The position numbers were made by a program, and so were the translations under genes. Shown here one piece after another: positions 16,401 through 24,988 of a DNA stretch of 33,413 nucleotides. Origin of the DNA: Oscillospiraceae bacterium (GTDB lineage Bacteria > Bacillota > Clostridia > Oscillospirales > Ruminococcaceae); the NCBI GenBank assembly GCA_017440545.1, contig JAFSGZ010000016.1, forward strand, positions 1-33,413, given 5' to 3'. The notes below the pieces were generated by a model, which was given only the letters and a program-made list of their open reading frames with translations, searched no databases and was not told the origin of the DNA. Every line of letters starts with the position of its first letter. The stretch's first letter is position 1.

Positions 16401-19400
16401 CGTCGTGAGCAGCAGCAAGAGCGGCTGTAGTTCCGATTTCAACAAACTTCTCACCGTTTTGAGTTACAACATTTAAGTAACCGCCGCCAACACCGGGATT
16501 ACCTTCTGCATCTAAACCGATGGCTGCTGAAGGAGTACCGTAGTTTGTGTTGTCAATCTTGGTCATACCGTCCTCAATCTTGAAGAAGTAAATACCTGAG
16601 TCTTTATTATCTGTAGCGTAAGGGTTAGGATATGCAAGAGTTGAAGTAATTGTGAATTCAGGACCAATCTCCGTTGTGCCCTTAATTCTTACATATACTC
16701 TATACTCTTTATCAGCCTCAAGGCCTGTGATGATACCTTCTTCTGTCCAATTAACCTGGTCAACACTGTGCTCAAGGCTAGGAACTGCCTGAACTGTAAT
16801 GGTTGTTTGGGTTGTGCCTAAAATAACAGGCTTAACAAGTGAAGGTGTGCTTGTATCTGTAAACCAAGTAAACGAAATTACGGGGATACCGCCTATAAAT
16901 CTTGCGAATACAGTGTAAGGGGTATTTTCTGTAAGTCCTGTAAACTCACCGGTGGTGTTCCAAGTAATCTGGTCGAGTGAATACTCAACACCACCTACAG
17001 GTCTAACATAGATTGAGTTTTTATCCTTTGATAAAAGTTCAGGTCTCTCAGGAGCACTGTTCTTCTTAGCAAAAGCATTAACATCTGTAACAAATAAGCT
17101 GTCGCCTACATAAAGCTTTTTGCCATTCCAATCACTCCATGCAGCATCGTGGAGTACACAATCTGCACCGTGCATATCGATGGTAAAGCCTGTATATTCT
17201 AACTTAAGCTTATTTGTAGCTCTTGTAGGATAGTTTTCAATGGGGATAAGAAGCCAACCATTGAGCTCGCCTACGAGCTTAAGTGCGCTATCATACTCAA
17301 TTTCTCTCTTTTCGCCTGTTACAGCGTCAATATAAAGAATTTGACTTAAATTATCTACAGAGGTTCTGTCGTTAAAGAACTTAAAGTCAACTGCAGAAGG
17401 TGTATTAGAAGCGCCGCCCTCAACAATTATTCTGAAAGCAACACCCTTGATGTTCTCAGCACCGATAGAATCGGGGATACCGATACCACCATAAAGCTTT
17501 TCAGCAGCATCAATAGTAACAGAGCCTTCTTTATTATCGGTTAAAGAAAGTTCGAGGAAGTTTTTAGAATTCTTAACAACAGTGTTAACTGTCATATTGC
17601 TGGGAGTATTATCGCTCTCGCCTACCTTAAACATAAAGTTACCGGTATCGCCGCTACCCGAAGAATACTCGTTGTCAGCTGTGTAGATGATTGTTGCAGC
17701 AGAATTTGTGGTTGTGCCAACAATTCTTGCAACAATTTCATAACCTGTTCCTGATAAGAGGCCTTTGAATACGCCCTTTTCTGTCCAGGTTGCGCCACCA
17801 TCGATTGAATACTCGTGGTCGGGCTCTACAACAACCTTAATGCTGTTAAATGTAATGCTGTCCATTACGGGAGCTTTAAGGTTTGTTTCTTCATATCTTG
17901 TGCTGTAGTTAAAGTTGATAACTGCGGTTTTACCAACATATCTTGCCTGGAAGTTGTACTGTGTTCCGGGGGTAAGATTTGTAAAGTTACCATTTGTTAC
18001 CCATGTAGCACCGTTGTCATTTGAATATTCAACATTAGCTTGTGAAGCAAGCTTAATGGATGTTTTGGTTATCTCAGCAGTGGGAATAGCAGGAGTTGAA
18101 CGTGCTGTGAGGAAGGTTTCCTCGCCCTGCATAAAGAGGACATTACCTAAATAGAAGGTTCTGTCATTCCATCTGCTTAAATGAGAGTTATCTGCGCATC
18201 CCTTACCGTGTAAAACAACATTGATATTGCCGTATGATGTTTTAAGTTCGGAAGCTGTGATAGCTGCAGTACCATTTGTAATATTAGTGAAGGGAACAAT
18301 GAGCCAACCATCGATAGCGTCAGCTACTTTAAAGCCGTATTCATTTTTAAGTGTTGTAACTTCGCCTGTTGCAGCATCAATGAATTTGTATTCTCCGTCA
18401 ACAGTTGTTTTATCTCCGAATTGGAAATCAAAAGCAGAATACTTACCTACAATGCCAGCTGAAGTTTTAACTCTGAATACAAAAGCGGTGAATGCGCTGG
18501 GAGGAAGTTCTTCGGGAATACCAGCGTCAATACCATAGGTTATCTTTGCACCGTTAACAGCAGGTACAGCCTCATTTTCATCGCTTACATTAATCTCGAT
18601 GAATTTTTCGGTTCCAAAGTTCTTAACGTGTAAGAAAGAACCTGCATCTGTATCATCTTCATTTCTGCCTACGTTTGAAGGAGCAGTTACAAAGCTGCTG
18701 TTATACTTTGTTGTAAGGTCGTCTATCTGGAGTGCATAGTAAGCCTTATCGCCAATACCTGTTGCATAAGGATAGTCTGCACTCTTTGTTACTGTAGATT
18801 TAATCTTTTCAGGGTCGGTGTTACCAACTGCCTGTGTATAGATGGTATATTCGGTTCCAGCGTCAACTAAGAATTGACCGGTGGTTGACCAAGTTGTTTT
18901 ATTGAGCGAATACTCTTGACCATCTACTACTTCAACTGTAATAAGGTTTGTTGTTGCAGATATTACCTTAGGTGCAACAAGACCCTTAGTTGCAATTTCA
19001 GCAGTTGAAACAAATTGACCGCCATCATATTTTGCTTTGAAGGTGTAATATGTACCTTCATTAAGTCCTGTAAAGGTTGCATTTGAAGAGAACTCACCAT
19101 CGCCGATTGCATATAAAACGCCGGGTACAGCATTGAGTGTAATTGAATTTTCAGTTACAGCACTTGCTGTGGGAGCCTCAGGAGCTGCGTGAACCTTTTT
19201 AAAGTTGTCTAAATTGGTGATAAAGAAAGCGTCACCAAAAAGAAGTGCTTTGCTTCCACCCCAAGGTTCAGAAGTACCAGGATTTGTACCATCTAATTTT
19301 ATATTCTGATATCCATTAGAGCTTGTTCCTTTAAGGTCATTTAATGCAACACCGAAATCGTCAATATCAACTACGATATAACCGTCTGTTGCACCAGTTA

Positions 19401-19971
19401 ACTCAAAGCCATTATTAGTAACATAATTAATATTAGAAGTTACACCTGTTGCCTTATCAATAAAGGTGTATGCTCCAGCAGGAAGTTCCTTACTGTTATT
19501 AATTCTGAGTCTAACATACTTTTTCTCTGATGCAGCAACGCCGCTAACCTTAACCCTAAATGCCATATTTGTAATGGTGCCGCTATTAGTGATATCAGCA
19601 GGGATACCTTTAGCAGTATTGTAGGTCATGTAGGTCGTAACAATCGCCGCATTACCTGATGTAGCGTTTTTAAAGGATAATTTTAGGAACTTCTCGGTTC
19701 CTACTGTTGTGATATGAAAGTACCTATTATTACCTGATGTTACATAATCAGTATCATCTGCATTTCTGAAGATGTTACCATTTACCCATTTTGTTGTTGA
19801 AGTGGGTTGGTTATACTGAATATAAGCCTGATTAGGCACTTTCATTGCGTAGCTTGCTGAATCATTCATACCAGAGTCATAGGCATTTTCAGCTAATGAG
19901 AAAACACTGAGCTGGGTTATTGCCATTGCTACTGTAAGAATGACCGCTACAATCTTTTTAGAAAGTTTCAT
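13420..19971 (-). CDS. Giant secreted modular protein with Fn3-like and beta-sandwich-like repeats, function unknown
   Basis: This 2183-residue protein starts with a clear Sec signal peptide (MKLSKKIVAVILTVAMA, cleavage probably after SLA near residue 28). Four tandem cassettes follow, each of about 350 residues. Each cassette is one module of about 200-240 residues ending in a LYVGDSLFVTDVN-like strand, plus two Fn3-like repeats of about 70 residues with the pattern EYS.D...W...G.F.GL...T.Y. The long modules start near residues 30, 399, 769 and 1119. A fifth long module (about 1490-1720) is followed by two of another type (about 1744-1957 and 1970-2183), starting with NDCT.ID and containing GTVMIPF. 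The GWLI.PF and GF.GTV.IPF segments recall CBM11/galactose-binding-like sandwiches. No catalytic domain, LPXTG, SLH or dockerin is visible. The start at 19971 follows AAGGAAAAGGG and gives the signal peptide at the terminus. Surface or polysaccharide binding is inference. Confidence 0.88.
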   Translation of the reverse strand: MKLSKKIVAVILTVAMAITQLSVFSLAENAYDSGMNDSASYAMKVPNQAYIQYNQPTSTTKWVNGNIFRNADDTDYVTSGNNRYFHITTVGTEKFLKLSFKNATSGNAAIVTTYMTYNTAKGIPADITNSGTITNMAFRVKVSGVAASEKKYVRLRINNSKELPAGAYTFIDKATGVTSNINYVTNNGFELTGATDGYIVVDIDDFGVALNDLKGTSSNGYQNIKLDGTNPGTSEPWGGSKALLFGDAFFITNLDNFKKVHAAPEAPTASAVTENSITLNAVPGVLYAIGDGEFSSNATFTGLNEGTYYTFKAKYDGGQFVSTAEIATKGLVAPKVISATTNLITVEVVDGQEYSLNKTTWSTTGQFLVDAGTEYTIYTQAVGNTDPEKIKSTVTKSADYPYATGIGDKAYYALQIDDLTTKYNSSFVTAPSNVGRNEDDTDAGSFLHVKNFGTEKFIEINVSDENEAVPAVNGAKITYGIDAGIPEELPPSAFTAFVFRVKTSAGIVGKYSAFDFQFGDKTTVDGEYKFIDAATGEVTTLKNEYGFKVADAIDGWLIVPFTNITNGTAAITASELKTSYGNINVVLHGKGCADNSHLSRWNDRTFYLGNVLFMQGEETFLTARSTPAIPTAEITKTSIKLASQANVEYSNDNGATWVTNGNFTNLTPGTQYNFQARYVGKTAVINFNYSTRYEETNLKAPVMDSITFNSIKVVVEPDHEYSIDGGATWTEKGVFKGLLSGTGYEIVARIVGTTTNSAATIIYTADNEYSSGSGDTGNFMFKVGESDNTPSNMTVNTVVKNSKNFLELSLTDNKEGSVTIDAAEKLYGGIGIPDSIGAENIKGVAFRIIVEGGASNTPSAVDFKFFNDRTSVDNLSQILYIDAVTGEKREIEYDSALKLVGELNGWLLIPIENYPTRATNKLKLEYTGFTIDMHGADCVLHDAAWSDWNGKKLYVGDSLFVTDVNAFAKKNSAPERPELLSKDKNSIYVRPVGGVEYSLDQITWNTTGEFTGLTENTPYTVFARFIGGIPVISFTWFTDTSTPSLVKPVILGTTQTTITVQAVPSLEHSVDQVNWTEEGIITGLEADKEYRVYVRIKGTTEIGPEFTITSTLAYPNPYATDNKDSGIYFFKIEDGMTKIDNTNYGTPSAAIGLDAEGNPGVGGGYLNVVTQNGEKFVEIGTTAALAAAHDEATIRFDSSYLYGAVGLPSIFDAKDLQAMAIRIKTQGMTKDPAFFSLWLDSNTSSAVAKPFTIDAATGEVAPAINGGTMVFNTDFDGWLVLPLDGYEKATPSWINSSFNGLTVNLHLGKCIHATVGKWADQKLYIGSSMFVTDVNKFLGVHAAADMPELESKDTTSITLKAVEGVEYSIDNGSTWTLTPTFNGLTENTEYTFLAKYTAGTAISEPFTISTDMANPELTTPTLKSATAKSIQVNVVPGLVYYLDGTNISNETGLFTDLKPSTEYKIFAQVKGDTTGTYSGILTTKTPAPVNSYLNADGYTSNFMMVPTDTDEYRHTYVHTNLSAVEGKDSSSGGYANIVEVDGERMIKYTGYNDNGGIFSFNGKYTYGGKMLGFPEDIDILNTFGFAIRLKIEPGTNDYTQRATQLYASCYSGSTQKDIRYPTGATYYLVDKNAGTWEEVAALESPDFINGFDGWLILSVFSYGSNGAANRDHFQDGWNSVSIFTRGINQTYWNNSSWKNTNIYVGDVVLVHDINKFVKDKAPNTEKPVVPEPHNKVTVADIPGVMSNDCTGIDIYNGLEKLTNIRPTIVETTNKPYEAKSEAISFSAPAKEGEIIFTNDAMNLDVITQDHEWQVLDSTGVAFWLEIPQASDNVEFSVEICEQVVEYYRYNSDKFYYTVSNGEAKKIYGALKFEPGFKGTVMIPFNSFEFDTAVSKIVDGILYNVDTIKHFGITFDGKGANAKFIVDDFMMYQGYSTYIDYMMKAQGVSGFYEIEEIKPNYRIDLNPDYPRLMANDCTNIDDDKGIYAVDGVELKVIENKDKTDASVNITIGEGQTKVSFINHTNATRWEDISDEEYEQLMSSTGISFKVSVPDNAPMTVGLDLEVVEHEEAEYFMYDYSQTYYVVEDDKVYLVYGYLEFEKGFDGTVIIPFENFRFDEDYSDYIDGVLGTPDEIDYFTFYFNTEDYVSIGGTTINVDDIAFYQGNYEMIDAVWHTNTGTTPNH

Positions 19972-20069
19972 TTTTCCCTTTTCCTTTCTTATTTGGTATA
20001 TATAATCGATTTCTGTTTTTGCACAGATTATGGACTGCAAATTATTTAACAGTATCGATATCCATCGTT

Positions 20070-20098
20070 AGAATAACATATCCAAAATCAGATGTAAA
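20070..20098 (-). promoter_or_regulatory. Promoter of the giant protein gene
   Basis: TTTACA (20098-20093) and TATTCT (20075-20070) are 17 bases apart on the minus strand, with TG one base before the -10 (extended -10). The leader would be about 90 bases. The 274-bp gap 19972-20245 is A/T rich, shows no terminator for the upstream mreB-like gene, and contains nothing else I can support. Confidence 0.6.
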
Positions 20099-20245
20099 TA
20101 ATACTGCTAAATTTTTTTTATTAAAAAGCACATTTTCGTTATTTTTACCAATGAAAAAACTTTTTATTTGTGCAATTTTAAGCTTGACAAATCATTATAT
20201 TAATATCTTAAAAATATTTATGATTTTTAAACGGTTTATATACAT

Positions 20246-21244
20246 TTACAGTTTTCTCTCACTCATAAGCCCGTCTTGAAGCTTACCTAAAAACTCAAAT
20301 GCCCTGCCTGCGCCCATAACAACGCATTTATCCGGATGCTCCGGGAATATGGTTTTTATTCCTGTGCGCTTTTCAATAAGCTCGCTAAGTCCACACACAA
20401 GTGCACCGCCGCCCGTTAAATAAATTCCGTTTTCAGATATATCAGAAACAAGCTCGGGAGGGGTTTTGTCTATTACGCCGACAAGAGCATCAACAATTGT
20501 GTTAAAGTTTTCGTCAAAATATCCTTTAACTTCAATGGGGTCAACCTCTATCATTTCAGGAAGACCTGTGAGGGCATTTTTGCCCTTTACGCTTATCTTT
20601 TCATTTTGTGCTATGGCATCGGGAAGTGAAATTTTAATCTTTTCTGCCATACGGCTTCCGATAATAAGGGCATATTTAGCTCTGATGGCTTTGATAATTG
20701 TATCATCAAAGGTGTTACCTGCAATTTTAAGTGAAACCGACTTGGAAATTCCCCCAAGGGTTATAACGGCAATATCTGCAGTGCCACCGCCGATATCAAG
20801 AACTAAATTTCCGTCAGGCTTTAAAACATCTATACCCGCGCCGATAGCCGCTGCCATAGGCTCTTCTATAGTGATAACGTTTTTAGCACCTGCGGCATCG
20901 GCAGCTTCGACAACCGCCTGACGCTCAACCTCAGTGATTTCTGTTGGAATACAGATTGCAACCCTTGGTCTTAAAATGCGGTTACTGCACGCCTTTTCAA
21001 CAAAATACTTAATCATTTTCTGACAGCTTTTAATTTCGGCAATAACTCCGTTTTCAAGCGGCTTTATTGCAACTATATGGGAAGGAGTTCTTCCAATCAT
21101 TGTTTGTGCTTCGTTTCCTACAGCCACAATACTGCCGTCTCTTTTATTTATAGCTATAACCGAAGGCTCGCTTAACACTATTTTACCGCCCGTAAAGACC
21201 TGAACGGTTGCTGTTCCTAAATCAATTCCGATATCGAGTGCCAT
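20246..21244 (-). CDS. mreB: MreB/Mbl-family actin-like cell-shape protein
   Basis: This 332-residue bacterial actin has the phosphate-1 motif GIDLGTATVQV (residues 6-16), EEPMAAAIGAG (about 131-141), the phosphate-2 loop LVLDIGGGTADIAVI (about 150-164), and the adenosine motif YLTGGGALVCGL (about 276-287). It polymerises under the membrane and guides elongation-type peptidoglycan synthesis. AAAGGAGAA precedes the ATG. It follows comF by 19 bases and is the last gene of a long housekeeping operon; mreC and mreD are not next to it. That isolation suggests an Mbl- or MreBH-like paralogue rather than the mreBCD copy, which the sequence alone cannot settle. Confidence 0.92.
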   Translation of the reverse strand: MALDIGIDLGTATVQVFTGGKIVLSEPSVIAINKRDGSIVAVGNEAQTMIGRTPSHIVAIKPLENGVIAEIKSCQKMIKYFVEKACSNRILRPRVAICIPTEITEVERQAVVEAADAAGAKNVITIEEPMAAAIGAGIDVLKPDGNLVLDIGGGTADIAVITLGGISKSVSLKIAGNTFDDTIIKAIRAKYALIIGSRMAEKIKISLPDAIAQNEKISVKGKNALTGLPEMIEVDPIEVKGYFDENFNTIVDALVGVIDKTPPELVSDISENGIYLTGGGALVCGLSELIEKRTGIKTIFPEHPDKCVVMGAGRAFEFLGKLQDGLMSERKL

Positions 21245-21263
21245 TTATATTTCTCCTTTAAAC

Positions 21264-21971
21264 TTATTTATATCCTTTCGATGTTGAAGCGGTAATGCAG
21301 TAGACCTTTTTAGCACCTGCCTTTTTCAAAAGCCTTGCACAGCTTTTGAGTGTACTGCCTGTTGTCATTACATCATCTACCAAAAGTACGTTGCCGTAAA
21401 TACTGCCGCCTCTTTTTAATATGTAGCTTTTATTTGCATTATCATTTCTTTTTTTCTTATCCATCGTCTTTTGCTGTCCCATATTAACTCTTTTAATGGG
21501 AGAGCGTTTGTATTTTATACCAGAAAGTCGTGAAAGCTCTTTTGCCAAAAGATAGGCGTGGTCGAAGCCTTTACGCCTTTTCTTTTTAGAGGTCGAAGGA
21601 ACTTCTGTTACAAAATCAAAGCTTATATTTTTATACTCGCTATTAATCTTTCTATACATTAATGCACAAAGATAATTGCAAACCTCTTTATTGCCGCGGC
21701 TTTTAAGCTTATATATAAGCGCCGAAGTCACCTTGTTTTCAAACACAAGAGGCGAAATGCTTTTTACATAATACCTCGAGCCCAAAATTTTGCAAACACA
21801 TCTCTCAATGGGCTTGCCGCAAATTTTACAGACATTCTCCTCGTTTAATTTAATTTCTTTTTCGCAGCTTTTACACAATGCGCCGTCATAGGTTATTTCT
21901 CTGCAAGAGGCACATTTATTTGCAAACAGTGTGCGAAATATTATTTTAGAAACCGAATTTTTCGTATTCAT
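21264..21971 (-). CDS. comF: ComF-family phosphoribosyltransferase-like protein
   Basis: This 235-residue protein has an N-terminal zinc-ribbon region (CASC, CKSC, CKICGKPIERCVC; residues about 17-60) and a C-terminal type I phosphoribosyltransferase fold. The PRPP motif is VLLVDDVMTTGSTL near residue 200. ComF/GntX proteins are needed for DNA uptake in competent bacteria, but their biochemical role is unsettled. The ATG lies inside the recD2 end (26-base overlap), with GAGGG five bases upstream. The link with RecD2, a DNA helicase, fits a DNA-processing pair. The overlap is seen; a shared function is inferred. Confidence 0.92.
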   Translation of the reverse strand: MNTKNSVSKIIFRTLFANKCASCREITYDGALCKSCEKEIKLNEENVCKICGKPIERCVCKILGSRYYVKSISPLVFENKVTSALIYKLKSRGNKEVCNYLCALMYRKINSEYKNISFDFVTEVPSTSKKKRRKGFDHAYLLAKELSRLSGIKYKRSPIKRVNMGQQKTMDKKKRNDNANKSYILKRGGSIYGNVLLVDDVMTTGSTLKSCARLLKKAGAKKVYCITASTSKGYK

Positions 21972-24183
21972 CTATACCCTCTTTTAGAAAAAACCAAAGG
22001 GCAGTATATCTATCGGTTTTTCTATTATTCATTACCATTTTTTTAACTGCTTGCTCGTCACCCACAATAACTAATATTTCCTTTGCCCTTGTTACCGCAG
22101 TGTATAAAAGATTTCTGAAATAAAGCTTATCAAAATATTTATAAAGCGGAAGCACAACAGCCTTATACTCGCTACCCTGACTTTTATGCACGGTTACAGC
22201 ATAGGCGTGTTCAAGCTCGGACAGAAGGTCGAAGGGATAATCTACCTCGCGGTCGTCAAAACGTATTCTTAAAAGCGAGGAATAACGGTTTACTTCCTTT
22301 ATAATTCCTATATCGCCGTTATAAACCCCAAGCCCGTTTTCGCCCGAATCCTTTATCCACATTATATCATAATTATTTTTTATCTGCATAACCCTGTCAC
22401 CCACCCTAAAGGTGACCGCGCCGAACTTAAACTCATTTTTGTTTTTATCAGGAGGATTTAATACACTTTGCAATTTAGCATTAAGCTCAAAGGTGCCGTT
22501 TTCGCCCTTTCTTCCCGGGCAAAGCACCTGAATATCGCGCATAGCATCAAACGAATAGGCTTTGGGAAGCCTTTTTGCCAAAAGATTTACCACCGTGTCG
22601 GCGGTGTCCTGCGCGTTTTCTCTTTTTATAAAGAAAAAGTCGTTTTGTTTGTTTGTAAGCTCGGGAAGCTCGCCCTTTACTATGAGGTGGGCGTTTGTGA
22701 CAATAAGACTTCTTGCTGCTTGTCTGAACACCTCTGTTAAGCGTACTATGGGAACAATATCGTCAACGCTTAAATCCCGAAGTATTCTTCCTGCGCCAAC
22801 CGATGGTAGCTGATCGCTGTCACCAACCATTATAAGCCTACACCCTTTTGGCATTGCTTTTAATAGGCTTGAAAACAAAATGACATCAACCATTGAAATT
22901 TCGTCGATTATTACAACATCAGCTTTAAGCGGATTATCCTGATTTTTTTGAAAGTTGGGAATGTCATTTTCACTATAAGTCACTTCAAGCATTCTATGAA
23001 TGGTTTTAGCTTCTCTGTGGGTTACCTCACTCATTCTCTGTGCCGCTCTTCCCGTTGGAGCTGCAAGCAGCACCCTCATATTCTGCCTTTCAAAAAGCGA
23101 AATCATAGCATTTAAGGTTGTGGTTTTTCCTGTTCCGGGGCCACCTGTTAAAATCATTATATTTTGCTTAAGCGCCTGACTTATTGCAGTTTTTTGAAGT
23201 CTTGCATATTCTATGCCTGTAAGTTTTTCTTCATTTTCTATAAGCTCATCTATATTTTCTATGCTCTCGGTTTCAAGCTGAAGCATATCTACTATTCTTT
23301 TGGCAATATAGCTTTCGCTTATATAATATATAGGAAGAAAGGCGGCGCGTTTACCGTCGACCTCTGCTTCTATTAACATATTACTTAAGCACAGCCACTC
23401 TATATTTTCCTCAAAATCGGCATCGGGCAGATTCAAAAAGCCCGCTGTTATATCAACAAGCTTTTGCATAGGCAGATAGGTATGCCCGTTTTTTGCGTTA
23501 TGACGCATTACATGCAAAAGTCCTGCCCTTATTCTATCGGGGTTATCCTCTAAAAAGCCAAGCTTTAGCGCAAGCTCGTCGGCGCCCTCAAAGCTGAGGC
23601 CTATTTCCTCACCGCACAAAAGGTATGGGTTTTGGCGCACAAGCTCTGCCGCTCTATCGCCAAATTTTTTATAGGCGCGCACGCTCTCTCCTGCGCCGAC
23701 CCCTATTTCAGAAAGTGCCTTCATAACACTTCGTGAGCCGAAAATACGCTTAAACTCGCGTCCGATATCCTCGGCGCGAGCTTCTGAAATGCCTTTGATT
23801 GCCTTTAATTTATGCGGCTCGTTTTCTATAACATTCAGTGTGCTGTTTCCAAAGTGGTTTACTATTGCAGAGGCGGTTTTGGAGCCTATGCCCTTTACAA
23901 TTCCTGAAGCGAGATATTTATAAATATTATCAGCGTCCTCAGGCAGACTTCTTTCACAAAACTCTGCTCTGAACTGAGTCCCATAGGTTTGGTGCGAAAC
24001 AAATTTGCCGCTCAGCTTTAATCTTTCGCCCTCGTAAACTCTGCCAAGCTCGCCGACAACAGTTAAAAGTCCTTCATTTGTTTCAACCTCAAGCACATTA
24101 TATCCGGTTTGGTCGTTTTGAAAAACAATTTCCTCAACGGTGCCTTCAATAATTTCAAATTCATTGTTTTCCAAAACGCTCAC
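21946..24183 (-). CDS. recD2: RecD2-type SF1B ATP-dependent DNA helicase
   Basis: This 745-residue helicase has an N-terminal OB-like region, tandem helix-hairpin-helix motifs (GIVKGIGSKTASAIVNHFG, IKGISEARAEDIG; about residues 90-130), and a RecA-like core. Walker A is LTGGPGTGKTTTLNA (about 345), Walker B is VVIIDEISMVDV (about 425), and then come GDSDQLPSVGAGRIL, TVHKSQGSEYKAVVLP (about 665), and LYTAVTRAKE. RecD2 is a 5'-3' helicase found in bacteria where it is not part of RecBCD, and acts in repair and replication-fork processing. The start codon is GTG at 24183, with AAAGGTGAG just upstream and 7 bases after trmD. The 26-base overlap with comF couples the two. Confidence 0.95.
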   Translation of the reverse strand: MSVLENNEFEIIEGTVEEIVFQNDQTGYNVLEVETNEGLLTVVGELGRVYEGERLKLSGKFVSHQTYGTQFRAEFCERSLPEDADNIYKYLASGIVKGIGSKTASAIVNHFGNSTLNVIENEPHKLKAIKGISEARAEDIGREFKRIFGSRSVMKALSEIGVGAGESVRAYKKFGDRAAELVRQNPYLLCGEEIGLSFEGADELALKLGFLEDNPDRIRAGLLHVMRHNAKNGHTYLPMQKLVDITAGFLNLPDADFEENIEWLCLSNMLIEAEVDGKRAAFLPIYYISESYIAKRIVDMLQLETESIENIDELIENEEKLTGIEYARLQKTAISQALKQNIMILTGGPGTGKTTTLNAMISLFERQNMRVLLAAPTGRAAQRMSEVTHREAKTIHRMLEVTYSENDIPNFQKNQDNPLKADVVIIDEISMVDVILFSSLLKAMPKGCRLIMVGDSDQLPSVGAGRILRDLSVDDIVPIVRLTEVFRQAARSLIVTNAHLIVKGELPELTNKQNDFFFIKRENAQDTADTVVNLLAKRLPKAYSFDAMRDIQVLCPGRKGENGTFELNAKLQSVLNPPDKNKNEFKFGAVTFRVGDRVMQIKNNYDIMWIKDSGENGLGVYNGDIGIIKEVNRYSSLLRIRFDDREVDYPFDLLSELEHAYAVTVHKSQGSEYKAVVLPLYKYFDKLYFRNLLYTAVTRAKEILVIVGDEQAVKKMVMNNRKTDRYTALWFFLKEGIDEYEKFGF

Positions 24184-24190
24184 CTCACCT

Positions 24191-24988
24191 TTAATCTTCT
24201 TTTTGCTCTTGTAATTGCTTTAGTTTTAAATCATCAAACTCTTTTTCTTTTTTTCTTACGGGTTTTCTTTTCTTTTTGGGTTTTAAAAGTTCTTCATTTT
24301 CGGCACAGAACTTTTCATACATATCAGGCCGCATTTTTTTAGTCATTTCAAGCGAATTTTCAAAGCGCCATTTTTTTATATTTTCGTGATGTCCGCTTTG
24401 AAGCACAAGCGGCACCTCTTTGCCGTGCCAAACGGGCGGCCTTGTATAGTGCGGGCACTCGAGCAAGCCGTTATAATGGCTTTCCTCTTCAAAGCAAACA
24501 TTTTCGGAAAGTACGCCCTCGCACATTCTAAGCATACAGTCGCAAAGAATTAAAGCAGGTAGCTCACCGCCGGTTACGACAAAATCGCCTATTGAGATTT
24601 CCTCATCAACAATTTCCTCTATAACCCTCTCATCAACACCTTCATAGTGTCCGCAAAGGATAACTATATGCTCTTTATCTAAAAGCTCTTTTGCTTTGCT
24701 TTGATTTAGGGTTTTGCCTCTCGGCGACATATAAATGACATAAGGCTTTGTTTGACTTTTGCTTTCTATATCCTTATAGCAGTTATATATAGGCTCTGCC
24801 TGAAGCAACATACCCATTCCGCCGCCATACAAAATATGGTCTACCCTATTGTGCTTATTTCCTGCAAAGTCGCGAAAATTTACGCATTCAACCTCAAAAA
24901 GATTTTTCTTTCTGGCTCTGCCGATTATGCTTTCGTTTAAAACGCTTTCGCACATTTCGGGAAAGAGCGTCATAATACTAATCTTCAT
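24191..24988 (-). CDS. trmD: tRNA (guanine(37)-N1)-methyltransferase with basic C-terminal tail
   Basis: TrmD methylates G37 next to the anticodon and prevents +1 frameshifting. The trefoil-knot SPOUT fold is recognisable by YGGGMGMLLQAEP, YMSPRGKTLNQ, ILCGHYEGVDERV, and ISIGDFVVTGGELPA. At 265 residues it is longer than the usual 230-250: after residue about 235 it carries a lysine/arginine-rich tail (KPKKKRKPVRKKEKEF) ending in a charged helix, which may add RNA or ribosome contact (inference). ATG at 24988 is chosen over a TTG two codons upstream, with AAGGAC as the ribosome binding site; it overlaps the rimM end by 11 bases. Confidence 0.96.
   Translation of the reverse strand: MKISIMTLFPEMCESVLNESIIGRARKKNLFEVECVNFRDFAGNKHNRVDHILYGGGMGMLLQAEPIYNCYKDIESKSQTKPYVIYMSPRGKTLNQSKAKELLDKEHIVILCGHYEGVDERVIEEIVDEEISIGDFVVTGGELPALILCDCMLRMCEGVLSENVCFEEESHYNGLLECPHYTRPPVWHGKEVPLVLQSGHHENIKKWRFENSLEMTKKMRPDMYEKFCAENEELLKPKKKRKPVRKKEKEFDDLKLKQLQEQKED

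Noticed and set aside
13420-19971. Horizontal transfer of the giant gene
   Set aside because: Its size and repeats are striking, but base composition looks similar to the flanks and no integrase, tRNA, direct repeat or insertion sequence borders it.
20184-20189. TTGACA on the plus strand as a possible promoter
   Set aside because: No acceptable -10 at 16-18 bases, and it would transcribe antisense into the end of the mreB-like gene with no gene to express.
20466-20921. 151-codon open frame on the plus strand
   Set aside because: Antisense shadow of the MreB-family gene; low-complexity composition follows from the complementary codons.
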